From Paenibacillus sp. FSL H8-0537 (GTDB taxonomy: Bacteria > Bacillota > Bacilli > Paenibacillales > Paenibacillaceae): a stretch of 64,000 nucleotides of DNA. Below the pieces are notes generated by a model, which searched no databases, had not been told where the DNA came from, and worked only from the letters and a program-made list of their open reading frames with translations. Positions 32,041 to 40,542 of this stretch are shown piece by piece. Each line of letters begins with the position of its first letter. Position 1 is the first letter of the stretch. Where the stretch lies: assembly GCF_038051995.1 (NCBI RefSeq), contig NZ_CP150290.1, positions 1,847,501-1,911,500 on the forward strand, in the 5' to 3' direction. Made by a program: the position numbers and the translations under genes.

Positions 32041-32751
32041 ATGAAGAAACGTATCGCAACAGCATCTATTTCTGCTGCCGTGGCTCTATCGGTAGCGCTG
32101 ACAGGTCAGGCTTTCGCAGCAAGTTCATTTAAGGATATCGCAACCTCCCCGCAAAAGGCACAAATTGAGACGCTGCAAGGGCTAGGCATTGTAAATGGCG
32201 TATCGCAATCGCTGTTCCAGCCGGAAGAAAACTTAACAAATGCACAAGGTATTTCGCTTATTGTGAAGACAACGCAAATTAGCCTTGCCGCCATTTCATT
32301 TAATAAAGCTCCAGAAGCAGAAGGCATCTTTGATCATGTGAAAAATAATGCCTGGTACGCGGAAAGCTTCATCATTGCGCACTACAACGAGCTCGACATT
32401 CCGGCTAATATTGATCCGAATGCGCCAATGACGCGCGAGCAATTCACGCATTACCTCGTACAGGCGCTGGAAAAGACCGGCCAATATCCGTTGATCAAAA
32501 TGTACGTCGTTATTTCAGACGAGAGCGACATTGCGACTGAATATCAAGGCACCATACAACGCGCTTTGCTGTACAAGCTTACTGCCTTGGATGAGAAAGG
32601 TGAATTCCATCCGCAGCAAGTTTTGAACCGTGCTGAATCCACAGCCATGCTGTACAATGCGCATCAATTCATTAAAGAGCACAATGAGCAGCTCGAAGCT
32701 GAGACGGGTGACCAGTCTCTTGAAGAGCAAGGGGTAAAGCCAGCACAGTAA
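32041..32751 (+). CDS. Secreted SLH-domain protein
   Basis: The protein has ~236 residues with a signal peptide (KKRIATASISAAVALSVALT, cleavage near AFAASS). Two S-layer-homology repeats follow: ~25-75 (FKDIATSPQKAQIETLQGLG, IVNGVSQSLFQPEENLT) and ~100-150 (NAWYAESFIIAHYNELDI, NAPMTREQFTHYLV). These bind pyruvylated secondary wall polymers. No catalytic domain is attached. The ATG at 32041 has AAAGGAG 10 bp upstream; the earlier TTG 32032 is too close to it. A terminator follows. Confidence 0.85.
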   Translation: MKKRIATASISAAVALSVALTGQAFAASSFKDIATSPQKAQIETLQGLGIVNGVSQSLFQPEENLTNAQGISLIVKTTQISLAAISFNKAPEAEGIFDHVKNNAWYAESFIIAHYNELDIPANIDPNAPMTREQFTHYLVQALEKTGQYPLIKMYVVISDESDIATEYQGTIQRALLYKLTALDEKGEFHPQQVLNRAESTAMLYNAHQFIKEHNEQLEAETGDQSLEEQGVKPAQ

Positions 32752-32776
32752 GAAGCGTTTAGAAACGACACAATGA

Positions 32777-32818
32777 GCCTCCAACCCGCTGTAAGAAGTG
32801 GGCTGGAGGTTTTTTTGC
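32777..32818 (+). terminator. Terminator of the SLH gene
   Basis: CCTCCAACCCGCT pairs with AGTGGGCTGGAGG, followed by T7. Confidence 0.92.
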
Positions 32819-33019
32819 TGTGTTTATGCCATGAAAACGCTATTTTATTGATGGATTTTTCCGTTCAGGCCTAAACGCGTGCTTGTTTGCATATACAGGA
32901 AGATGCTAGACTAAAGTTGTAGGGAATTTATCTGAATAACTCCGGCTTTTTCAACATAAAAAATCACGATGCATCTATAGATAAAGGCAGGACGATCTCG
33001 AACCTGGAGGTGTACATTC

Positions 33020-33583
33020 ATGAGCCTGATTCAAAAAGCGATTGATTACGCAGCGGTGCTGCATGGAAATCAACTTCGCAAAGGGTCAAATATTCCTTAT
33101 ATTTCACATCCGTTCGGTGTGGGTATGATATTAATGGAGGCTGGTTGCCAGGCGGAGTGGGTTGCTGCGGGCATTTTGCATGATACGCTCGAAGATACGG
33201 AGGCGACGGAGGAAGCGCTGCTTGAACGTTTTGGCCCGGAAGTGACGCGTATTGTCGTTGGCTGTACGGAGCCCGACAAATCCTTGTCTTGGGAAGAGCG
33301 CAAGCAATATAAATTGGATTATTTGAAAAAGGCGCCGCTCGATATCAAAACGGTAGCCTGCGCGGATAAGCTACATAATATGGGCTCGACGCTTGCTGCC
33401 TATGAGCGGGAGGGCGAGAAGGTATGGGAACGCTTCAACCGCGGCAGAAAGCAGCAGGAATGGTATTACAAGGCGGTTGCAGACAGTCTCGGCCATGAAG
33501 GCAGCTTTCCGCTGCTGGATGTTTTAAATCAAAAAATTGAGGCGATGTTTGGTCAAAGGGAAAGCGGGGACAGATCATTATGA
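33020..33583 (+). CDS. HD-domain (p)ppGpp hydrolase-like protein
   Basis: The protein has 187 residues with the metal-dependent HD fold of RelA/SpoT hydrolases: HGNQLRKGSNIPYISHPFGV, AGILHDTLEDT and CADKLHNMGS. There is no synthetase or TGS domain, so it resembles the stand-alone small alarmone hydrolases. Likely substrates are (p)ppGpp or a related nucleotide. GGAGGTG lies 8 bp upstream. The stop overlaps the start of the YhaM-like gene (ATGA), so they are coupled. Confidence 0.85.
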   Translation: MSLIQKAIDYAAVLHGNQLRKGSNIPYISHPFGVGMILMEAGCQAEWVAAGILHDTLEDTEATEEALLERFGPEVTRIVVGCTEPDKSLSWEERKQYKLDYLKKAPLDIKTVACADKLHNMGSTLAAYEREGEKVWERFNRGRKQQEWYYKAVADSLGHEGSFPLLDVLNQKIEAMFGQRESGDRSL

Positions 33584-34536
33584 CATTGATTAACCAACTG
33601 GTGAGCGGAGACGATTTTACCGGATTTTATTTACTCAGAGAGCTGGAAGTGAAGCAGACAAACGGGGCAACGCCGAAAGATTATTTTGACATCGTATTAT
33701 GCGATGCCAGCGGCCAGCTATCCGCTAAATATTGGGATGTATCAAGTGCGGATAAGGAATCCTTTTTCCCAATGGGGCTGGTAAAAATTCAAGGCAACGC
33801 CCACACCTACCGCGAGAAGCTGCAAATCAAAATTTCGCGCATGCGCAAGGTTACGGAAGAGGACGGGGTAGCTCTGACGGATTTCATCCGCTCGGCGCCG
33901 GTTCGTCCAGTCGACCTCGTGCATACGATTAAGCAGGTAACCGCCAGCATTGAAGATCAGGAAATTCGGACCATCGTCACGTATTGCGTGGATAAGGTCG
34001 AGGACAGACTGATGCATTATCCGGCTGCTAAAACGCATCATCATGCGTATTTTGCCGGGCTTGCTTATCATATTGTGCGGATGCTGGAAATTGGCGCTTT
34101 TATTTGCAAGCAGCGTCCATTCCTGAATGCCGATTTGATCAAGGCAGGCATTGTGCTGCATGATATTGCCAAGCCTGAGGAGATGGTCGCCCAGCTCGGC
34201 ATCGTTTCCGAATACAGTCTGTCTGGCAAGCTGATGGGACATATTTCGCTCGCGTCCAACTGGATTACGGAAGCAGCTATTCGCTGCGATATTGATCTGG
34301 AATCGGAAAAGGTGCTCGGCTTGCAGCATTTGGTGCTTTCCCATCACAATTTGGGCGAATGGGGCAGTCCGGTTCAGCCTCAGACAGCTGAAGCGGTTGC
34401 ATTGCATCATATTGATGCCATGGATGCCAAGCTGCAAATGGTCGAGGATGCTCTGGATACGACGCCAGATACGGAACCATGGACCCCATTTATTCGCGGG
34501 CTAGAAAATAAGCCTATCTACCGGATGAAGCTGTAA
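33580..34536 (+). CDS. yhaM: 3'-5' exoribonuclease YhaM-like (OB fold plus HD)
   Basis: The protein has 318 residues, the family length. The N-terminal OB fold (FTGFYLLRELEVKQTNGATP, YWDVSSADKESFF) binds nucleic acid. The C-terminal HD domain contains KTHHHAYFAGLAYHIVRML, GIVLHDIAKPEE and LVLSHHNLGEWGSP. YhaM degrades short RNA and single-stranded DNA 3' to 5'. Translation is coupled to the upstream HD hydrolase, linking alarmone and RNA turnover functions. Confidence 0.93.
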   Translation: MTLINQLVSGDDFTGFYLLRELEVKQTNGATPKDYFDIVLCDASGQLSAKYWDVSSADKESFFPMGLVKIQGNAHTYREKLQIKISRMRKVTEEDGVALTDFIRSAPVRPVDLVHTIKQVTASIEDQEIRTIVTYCVDKVEDRLMHYPAAKTHHHAYFAGLAYHIVRMLEIGAFICKQRPFLNADLIKAGIVLHDIAKPEEMVAQLGIVSEYSLSGKLMGHISLASNWITEAAIRCDIDLESEKVLGLQHLVLSHHNLGEWGSPVQPQTAEAVALHHIDAMDAKLQMVEDALDTTPDTEPWTPFIRGLENKPIYRMKL

Positions 34537-34633
34537 ATCTACTTAAATCAATAGGCAACAAACATATCTATAAAAATTTGAGGTGACAATAACGGGTAAG
34601 CAGGCTCACGCTTGCTAGGCCCGTACAATACCA

Positions 34634-35560
34634 ATGGCAGAAATCATACAAACGCCGATCAAGCAGTGTGCGTACTGTAACGAAGACAAGCCGCTTGGCG
34701 ATTTTTTGCGCCGCACAGGCCGGCGCTCGGGTCCTGACTCGCGGCGCGGCGCCTGCCGCTCCTGCAGGAAAGAACGGGCGAGCTCGCAGGCCGCGCCAGT
34801 AGCTGTTGTGGAGGCGCCAGTTGTACAAGCAGGCGCCTCAGATGAGTCTAGGCCGGAAGCGGCGGCGGCTGGCGTCCTGAAGAAGTCCCGCAGGAAACGC
34901 GGCGGGAGGAGAAGGCGGGCGAAGGCTGCAGCGGCAGTAGCCGCCGCAGCGGAGCAAGCCGCGAAGGAGACGGGCGGCAGGGAAGCGGCGAAAGCCAGCG
35001 CAGTTGCCCCGAAAGCAGGCGCCCAGCCGCTGGTAACGGATTCAGCGGCGGTGGCGGTGGTGCAGGAGTTCAGCGCGGCGAGCAGGCCAGGCGCGGTACG
35101 CAAGCCGGAGAAGAAGGCACCGCGGGCGAAGACCGCTGCCCGCTCGCCGAAGCAGCGCCCTCTGCCGAAGCCGTCGAATCATTCGCCGACCGACCCAACC
35201 TATTTGCGTCCTTCCGGGCAAGGCACGGTATGGATGAGAGGCAAGACCGACAAGGGCAGGCAGTGGTATCAGGAAATTGAACTGGAGCTGGCCGTTATAC
35301 TCGTTAACGAGCATGCCGCCGTTGTCGTGAATCGCCGGACGATTCGCAGGTTATTCAGCAATAAAGATTTTCGCAAATATATTTTAACGCGGGATAATTA
35401 TACTTGCTTCTTTTGCAAGCAGTATGGGGATACGATCGACCACATGCTTCCGCGCGCCAAGGGCGGCCATACGACGCCGGACAATTGCGTTTGCGCTTGC
35501 CATATGTGCAACCAGTCGAAGGCAGACAAAAACCTTGAGGATTTTATGCGGGAAGTGTAG
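34634..35560 (+). CDS. HNH endonuclease with N-terminal zinc motif and disordered Ala/Arg linker
   Basis: The protein has 308 residues. The N-terminus has CAYCNEDKPLGDFLRR ... CRSCRKER, a four-cysteine zinc motif typical of HNH-associated heads. Residues ~55-200 are a low-complexity Ala/Arg/Lys linker. The C-terminal ~110 residues form the nuclease (YILTRDNYTCFFCKQYGDTI, then DHMLPRAKGG, CACHMCNQSKADKNLEDF) with the HNH Asp-His pair and two CxxC zinc pairs. No clear ribosome site precedes the ATG. A hairpin (ACGGG...CCCGT, 34594-34625) lies just before it. The biological target is unknown. Confidence 0.85.
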   Translation: MAEIIQTPIKQCAYCNEDKPLGDFLRRTGRRSGPDSRRGACRSCRKERASSQAAPVAVVEAPVVQAGASDESRPEAAAAGVLKKSRRKRGGRRRRAKAAAAVAAAAEQAAKETGGREAAKASAVAPKAGAQPLVTDSAAVAVVQEFSAASRPGAVRKPEKKAPRAKTAARSPKQRPLPKPSNHSPTDPTYLRPSGQGTVWMRGKTDKGRQWYQEIELELAVILVNEHAAVVVNRRTIRRLFSNKDFRKYILTRDNYTCFFCKQYGDTIDHMLPRAKGGHTTPDNCVCACHMCNQSKADKNLEDFMREV

Positions 35561-35572
35561 CTCCCGCATACG

Positions 35573-35629
35573 AAAAGCGCCAACATACGAGCGGGCAGCA
35601 ATCGCTGCGCGGTATGTTGGCGCTTATTT
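35573..35629 (+). terminator. Terminator after the HNH gene
   Basis: AAGCGCCAACATAC pairs perfectly with GTATGTTGGCGCTT, followed by ATTT. Confidence 0.85.
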
Positions 35630-35669
35630 GTGATTATGGAAGAGCTGGAAGTGGAGCTGGAGCCAGCCT

Positions 35670-36062
35670 CTACAAGTTTAATGCGTTGACAAGCTGGATG
35701 GAGGCATTGTAGTAGCTTTCGTTCCAGCTATAGTTGTACATGCTGTCCTCGTAGCTCAGCATGCCAATTATAAAAAGTAAAAACAGCAGCAAGCTGAGGA
35801 ATAAGCTAATAGCTCCGCAAATGAGGCCGGCAATCGCCATGCCGCGTCCTTGCTCGCGCGTTTTGGGAATTTGATTCAGCGAAACGATACCCATTACGAT
35901 CGCGACAATGCCGAGCAATATACCAATGAATGGAATAAAGGATGTAATGCCGCAAACGAGCGCGGCAATTGCAGCACCATTCGTCTTCTGCACTGGTGGC
36001 TGGAATGGGGGCTGAAATGGCGCATGGTTTTGATAGTTATGCCCATTGTTATAGTCGTTCAA
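35670..36062 (-). CDS. DUF4190-type small membrane protein
   Basis: The protein has 130 residues. A Pro/Gln/Asn-rich cytoplasmic tail (~1-27) is followed by two transmembrane pairs typical of DUF4190 (GAAIAALVCGITSFIPFIGI, then MAIAGLICGAISLFLSLLLF). The start is TTG at 36062 with GGAGG 8 bp upstream. The function of the family is unknown. Confidence 0.78.
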   Translation of the reverse strand: MNDYNNGHNYQNHAPFQPPFQPPVQKTNGAAIAALVCGITSFIPFIGILLGIVAIVMGIVSLNQIPKTREQGRGMAIAGLICGAISLFLSLLLFLLFIIGMLSYEDSMYNYSWNESYYNASIQLVNALNL

Positions 36063-36185
36063 GGGTGGTTCCTCCTAAGCTTGGAAATATGATGAAATCA
36101 GGGTTTCCATCATTATACGTCTCTTTTTGCCCGAAGGCTATACATTACTTGGCAATGAGTGGGACAAAACGGGCTTATCGAACGA

Positions 36186-37007
36186 TTATTCTGGCTCAAT
36201 GTCTGCCTTTGCTGCTCCATATCTTGCGAGCGCAAGGGAGGACGCCTCCCGCATGCGGCGCTGCAAATAATCACCTTGGGTCACTTTAATCCGCTTGCCG
36301 AGAAAGCGGATTTTCGACAATACATATTCGGCTTCATTGTTAGGAAATGTAAGCTCGATCGTATAACGATTAAGCTGGTCATCGTAGGACACAGACTTCT
36401 CAAAGCAGGAAAAAGCATACAAAATCCGCGACAGCTCCGGGTTATACATTTCCACAACCTGAATGATGGCGGTAGTGCTGCGTTTAGCAAGCAGTGCCTG
36501 AGTGGAGGCGGTAAGCTGTATATAACGCTCGGGCGGGCAAGGTACATCTTCAATAGCGAGAATCGTTTGCAGCTTCGTGCTCATTAGCGACCTGTGGCGC
36601 TGATGGTACCAGAGCAAATACCATTCTTTTTTTACCATGGAATATTCCAGCTTATAGGGCACACCGGATTGGTGATTGTTCTGTCTGCCGTTTTTGATCA
36701 TGTAGCTTAGCTTGATCTGGTTGCGCTGCATAATCGAGCGTCTAAGCTGGCGCAGCAGCGGGTGGTACACTTGCATCTCTTTGCTGGCGGCTTTCTGAAT
36801 GAGCGGACCGGCGGTCTCCATCACGCTGTCCTGCTCAAGCAGGCTTTCGAGCTTCGCGAGTGTTCCAGGCGCAAAAGCCTGCACCGCTTCAGGATGCTGC
36901 AGCATCGCCTTGAGCCAGCTTCGTTCATTCCCGGTCACCATAAAGGTGCCGGAGTCTTCAAGGCGGGACATGAGCTGATAGTTGAAAATTTTCTCAAACG
37001 GATTCAT
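36186..37007 (-). CDS. WYL-domain protein (second of a pair)
   Basis: The protein has ~274 residues from the ATG at 37007, which overlaps the end of the upstream WYL gene by 14 bp. A WYL core is visible around residues 100-160 (RNQIKLSYMIKNGRQNNHQS, LEYSMVKKEWYLLWYHQRHR). The N-terminal region is divergent and no helix-turn-helix is evident. WYL domains bind nucleic acid or nucleotide ligands and control DNA-damage, CRISPR and defence operons. With its partner it is the likely regulator of the adjacent RNA-repair genes. Confidence 0.75.
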   Translation of the reverse strand: MNPFEKIFNYQLMSRLEDSGTFMVTGNERSWLKAMLQHPEAVQAFAPGTLAKLESLLEQDSVMETAGPLIQKAASKEMQVYHPLLRQLRRSIMQRNQIKLSYMIKNGRQNNHQSGVPYKLEYSMVKKEWYLLWYHQRHRSLMSTKLQTILAIEDVPCPPERYIQLTASTQALLAKRSTTAIIQVVEMYNPELSRILYAFSCFEKSVSYDDQLNRYTIELTFPNNEAEYVLSKIRFLGKRIKVTQGDYLQRRMREASSLALARYGAAKADIEPE

Positions 37008-38313
37008 AGTATCCAGCAATCTCCTTCCATTCGTCAATCATCTCTTTGCGCAAATGGAGCGGCTCCAGCACCTCACAGCTTGAGCCGAAGCTGCGCAGCC
37101 AAGGTCTTATTTCGAATGTGCCGTTCACTTCGATCTCATATAAAAAAGAATCTGCCCCAGCCTCCTCGCTAATGCGTCCCCACTGGCCCTGCAGCAACAC
37201 GCGTTCCTTAATGAAGTTTTGCGGTGCTCCTACAGGATGGAAGAAACGGGCACGCACCGTAACGGTTCTTCCCGTATCAATGAGCCAGCTTTGCGCCGTG
37301 CGTGCTTCCAGCTGCGCCAGATGCTGCTCAAATTGCTCCTGCGGCACTGCTTCGCCCTCCTGAATTTGCGTCATGCCTTCCATCCTGTATTTCACAATGC
37401 CTTTGCCTGAGCGGAAGCCGAGCAAATACCAGCGTCCATACTGGTGGTCATATACGACTTTAATCGGTATGGCAACCTCCTCCTTGCCCGTTGTATCGCG
37501 CTCGAACAATGGGTTGGTGTTTCGGGAGGCGTAGCTGGTTTCTTTTTTCGGTGAAAAATACAGAAATTTCACCTTGCGGCGTTCGCGAATGGCCGCCAGC
37601 AGGCTAAATAAATGGGCTTCATCCAGCAGGCGGGAGTAGAAGTGGTATTTATATAAAAAAGCATCCAGCGTCGCTGCGCTCTCCTGCGTGCGCAGCAAAT
37701 GCTTCTTCAAGCTGTCGCGAAGCATATAGCCCTGCACGGAAGGGACATGCGTATTCGCCATGACGTCGGCAAAATCGTATAAATCCAGCAGCTCATCCTC
37801 CGTCAGCTCCTGCACCAGCTCGTTCGCCAAGCGGTAGCGGTACGGGCGAGGCCCCGGCTCTTTGCGGATGACGCCGACCTCCTCCAAATATTTCAAATCA
37901 CTGCGAATCGTTTTTTCATCCGGTGGCGCCAGCTCAGCGGGTATATTGTCGCAGCAGGCGTCCATCAACTCCATGGCAGTTAGTGCACGACCGCTTTGCA
38001 GCGCTTCCAGCAGCAGCGAAATACGCTTGCTTTCGGTCTCCTTCAGCGACTTGGCGCGGAATAGAAAAAGCAGCATATGATCGGCGGAATCGAAATAGCT
38101 ATAGCGAACCGTCTCGGCAAATTCCTTGCCTTGTTCCTCGGGAAGCTGCTGGTAGACGGCGTTTACAATTTCCTTAAGCTTTTTAATCGTTTTGTCAAAT
38201 GTATGAATGGAGATGCCGAGCCGATCTGCGAATTGCTGCCGATTGTAGGCCCCGCTCGTCAAGACAAGCATGCGCAGAAACTGAATCTCTTTATCGAAGC
38301 TTTCTTTAGCCAC
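36994..38313 (-). CDS. HTH-WYL transcriptional regulator (first of a pair)
   Basis: The protein has 439 residues. The N-terminus has FLRMLVLTSGAYNRQQFADR then LGISIHTFDKTIKKLKE, a helix-turn-helix start, with a second winged helix (DEKTIRSDLKYLEEVGVIRK, ~140). The WYL core is at ~245-320 (IRERRKVKFLYFSPKKE, VVYDHQYGRWYLLGFRSGKG) and a WCX-like C-terminus follows. It is divergent from rtcB-1, and the two promoters share overlapping -35 boxes, fitting control of both its own pair and the RNA ligase operon. Confidence 0.85.
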   Translation of the reverse strand: MAKESFDKEIQFLRMLVLTSGAYNRQQFADRLGISIHTFDKTIKKLKEIVNAVYQQLPEEQGKEFAETVRYSYFDSADHMLLFLFRAKSLKETESKRISLLLEALQSGRALTAMELMDACCDNIPAELAPPDEKTIRSDLKYLEEVGVIRKEPGPRPYRYRLANELVQELTEDELLDLYDFADVMANTHVPSVQGYMLRDSLKKHLLRTQESAATLDAFLYKYHFYSRLLDEAHLFSLLAAIRERRKVKFLYFSPKKETSYASRNTNPLFERDTTGKEEVAIPIKVVYDHQYGRWYLLGFRSGKGIVKYRMEGMTQIQEGEAVPQEQFEQHLAQLEARTAQSWLIDTGRTVTVRARFFHPVGAPQNFIKERVLLQGQWGRISEEAGADSFLYEIEVNGTFEIRPWLRSFGSSCEVLEPLHLRKEMIDEWKEIAGYYESV

Positions 38314-38358
38314 CTGTGTTCCCCTGCCTTCCAGCTTACTCTCGCTATCTATTGTTTT

Positions 38359-38387
38359 ATTCTATGGAGGATTAGTAGCGTTGTCAA
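38359..38387 (-). promoter_or_regulatory. Promoter of the WYL pair
   Basis: On the minus strand TTGACA (38387-38382), 17 bp and TAGAAT (38364-38359) make a near-consensus sigma-A promoter. Confidence 0.75.
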
Positions 38388-38419
38388 AAAAGACCATAGG
38401 CGCGAATATTCGTTATATT
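38381..38419 (+). promoter_or_regulatory. rtcB-1 promoter with palindromic operator candidate
   Basis: TTGTCA (38381-38386), 17 bp, then GAATAT (38404-38409); TATATT at 38414 is an alternative -10. The perfect 10-bp palindrome CGAATATTCG (38403-38412) covers the -10. The -35 shares five bases with the divergent WYL promoter, so one bound regulator could affect both. Confidence 0.6.
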
Positions 38420-38534
38420 TTTCCTGCTCGTAATACTTTCGCCATGTTCGTGGGAGGGATTTTAAGGCAAAATCAGATCTATAAGGCAGGCCACGGAGCG
38501 TCAGCGACGCGATCAGGATGAAGGAGGAACAGCA

Positions 38535-39962
38535 ATGACTAACACAATGAAAATGATTCAGCTTAAGGGAACCAATCACCGCGAGCTCAGCCTTCCGAGC
38601 GGAAAGCTGCATGTGTATGCAAATGATGAAGTATTTGCAGCGCTTGAGCCTAATGCCTATACGATGGCGGACAACAATCTGCGCATCCCGCGCAATCAAT
38701 ATATGAGCTATACACCAGATGCGCACATCGGAGTAGGAACATGCATTGGCACAACAGCGGTGTGGAATATGAAGGACGGCTTTATCTCGCCGTCGATAGT
38801 CGGCTCAGATATTGGCTGCGGAATGCGGGTTCACACAACGCCGCTGCATAAGCGAGATATTCAAGATAAAGAGGTACGCCGAGCACTGATTAGTGCGATT
38901 GAAAAATACGTGCCAACCCATGAGCGGACGAATACGAATTATGAGGATATCGACATTATGAGCGTTGTGCAGCATGGGCTTAAAGGGCTGCCAGCCAAAT
39001 ATGTGCCGAATGAGCAATGGCTGACACATGTAGAGCAATCGGCATTCGCCTTTGATCATAAAGCATTGGAGCATTTACCGCCGCGTATTAAGCGCAGTGC
39101 CCACGGGCAGCTTGGGTCGCTCGGCAACGGGAACCATTTTATTGAGCTTCAATATTTGGACATCAACGAGGAATACAGCGAATTGGCGAAAAAATGGGGC
39201 TTGTTTGACGGCCAGGTCGTCGTCATGATTCATTCCGGTTCGCGTGCATGGGGCGCAATGGTTGGACGAGAACACAACAAAGTGATTAAAGAAGCGATGA
39301 ATCAGTGGGGGATTAGTAGCCCTGATCCGAATTTGGTTTATGCCCCGATTGCAAGCTATGAAGGGCAAATGTATTTGAACCTGATGTATTCGGCGCTGAA
39401 CTTTGCCGTCAGTAACCGCCATATGATTGCTTTTGGCGTCCAGCAAGCGTTCAGGGATGTTTTTGGCCCTGAAATGCAGCTGCCTGTGCTGTATGATCTC
39501 ATGCATAATTACGCGCTGAAGGAGTTTCACCGCAAGCAGCCGATGCTTGTTCACCGGAAGGGCGCGACACGCGCGCTGCCGCCGAACCATTTTCTAAATA
39601 CGCCTGCTTATAAGGAGACGGGGCATCCTGCCCTCATTCCAGGCTCGATGGGAACGGCATCCTATATTATGGTCGGCAAGGATGAGGGCTTAAAAAACTT
39701 TTATTCCATCTGCCATGGAGCAGGCCGCGCCAGATCGAGACGGGCGACAAAGCAGCTGGTCACCGTCGATCAATTCGAGCAATCGCTGCGCGTCGGAAGC
39801 GACGATGAGATTTTGGTCAACCACCGCTCGCTGCAAGACATTCTCGATGAATGCCCGCAAGCCTACAAGGATGTGGATCAAATTATCGACAGTGTGGTCG
39901 GCGCATCGCTTGCCGCTGTCGTTGCCAAATGCCAGCCGATGGCTGCGATTAAAGGCACTTAG
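38535..39962 (+). CDS. rtcB: RtcB-family RNA ligase, paralogue 1
   Basis: The protein has 475 residues. RtcB joins 2',3'-cyclic-phosphate or 3'-phosphate RNA ends to 5'-OH ends using GTP and Mn. Seen: metal-site Cys in SDIGCGMRVHT, GSLGNGNHFIEL, SGSRAWG, the second metal His region LMHNYALKEFH, and the guanylylated His in ICHGAGRARSRR. GGAGGAA precedes the ATG. The closely related rtcB-2 lies at 43.3 kb. It is the first gene of the strand-plus RNA-repair set and faces its presumed WYL regulators. Confidence 0.93.
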   Translation: MTNTMKMIQLKGTNHRELSLPSGKLHVYANDEVFAALEPNAYTMADNNLRIPRNQYMSYTPDAHIGVGTCIGTTAVWNMKDGFISPSIVGSDIGCGMRVHTTPLHKRDIQDKEVRRALISAIEKYVPTHERTNTNYEDIDIMSVVQHGLKGLPAKYVPNEQWLTHVEQSAFAFDHKALEHLPPRIKRSAHGQLGSLGNGNHFIELQYLDINEEYSELAKKWGLFDGQVVVMIHSGSRAWGAMVGREHNKVIKEAMNQWGISSPDPNLVYAPIASYEGQMYLNLMYSALNFAVSNRHMIAFGVQQAFRDVFGPEMQLPVLYDLMHNYALKEFHRKQPMLVHRKGATRALPPNHFLNTPAYKETGHPALIPGSMGTASYIMVGKDEGLKNFYSICHGAGRARSRRATKQLVTVDQFEQSLRVGSDDEILVNHRSLQDILDECPQAYKDVDQIIDSVVGASLAAVVAKCQPMAAIKGT

Positions 39963-40012
39963 AGACTGTGGCGAAAATAAAGTACCGCTAATTTCCCCGC
40001 AGCTCCTTAACT

Positions 40013-40040
40013 TTGCTATTTAAGATAACTTCAATAATAG
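40013..40040 (+). promoter_or_regulatory. Weak promoter candidate before the tRNA-like RNA
   Basis: TTGCTA (40013-40018), 16 bp, then TAATAG (40035-40040). The match is modest; it is listed because structured RNA follows at once. Confidence 0.3.
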
Positions 40041-40041
40041 A

Positions 40042-40200
40042 TTGGGTTGCTAGCTTATGGCTTTGCCATGGCATGGATTTCATTAGGGTCCAGCAGTACG
40101 GGCGTACGCTGTGCGCTTGTGTGCTGCAAAGTGCATGAAGCTTCATCCCCACCAGCTTTAGAACTTGGGTTCGAATCCCAACCGTTTTGATACGGAGCAT
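40042..40200 (+). ncRNA. Candidate noncoding RNA with a tRNA-like T-arm (YrlA-like)
   Basis: TTGGG-TTCGAAT-CCCAA (40165-40181) is a canonical 5-bp T-stem with 7-nt T-loop. Upstream are a 6-bp helix TTTCAT/ATGAAG (40078-40083 with 40135-40140) enclosing CAGCA/TGCTG and GTAC/GTAC stems, and an AAGCT/AGCTT hairpin (40138-40158). CCGT/ACGG (40182-40195) follows. No acceptor stem, CCA or anticodon arm could be built, so it is not a working tRNA. RNA-repair operons with rtcB in enterics encode Y RNAs with tRNA-like modules, which makes a YrlA-like role plausible. Ends are approximate. Confidence 0.4.
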
Positions 40201-40542
40201 TGGAGCAGCTGTAGCTATGCTATAGCACACATCAACTCCCTTCCAAGGAGCAAAAAAATTAGGGGACTCTTGCAGCAGGAATGCTCATGCCGGCCTGTAC
40301 GGCGGCGCTGCGGCACGGCTATGCAATCGGTGGATACCGAGCAGGGTAAGCGGGTATATTTTGCGCTAGGCAGAGCGAAGGATCGGCCGGTTGAAGTTGA
40401 ACGCGGCTGTATGCTTCGCAGAGCACCGCACAGATTGCTGCGCCTAGCGATGCTCTTAAGCCTGATTCCGCTTTATCCGCAGGAAGCATTCCTGATTGTA
40501 AGAATCACAACTGATCAACCAACCTGAATGAGGTGGCTTTAT
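40201..40542 (+). other. GC-rich intergenic stretch before the slipin gene
   Basis: No convincing gene is visible; frames here lack ribosome sites and family motifs. A CTCC-CTTCCAA-GGAG hairpin (40236-40250) lies near the left end. The base composition resembles coding DNA, so it may hold a decayed gene or the rest of the upstream RNA. Confidence 0.3.

Noticed and set aside
40165..40181. A complete tRNA gene
   Set aside because: Only the T-arm is canonical. No acceptor stem, D-arm or anticodon arm with normal spacing could be built, so it is listed as a tRNA-like noncoding RNA.
40165..40527. 120-codon ORF before the slipin gene
   Set aside because: It begins inside the T-arm, has no ribosome site and no recognisable motif, and overlaps the slipin ribosome site region.
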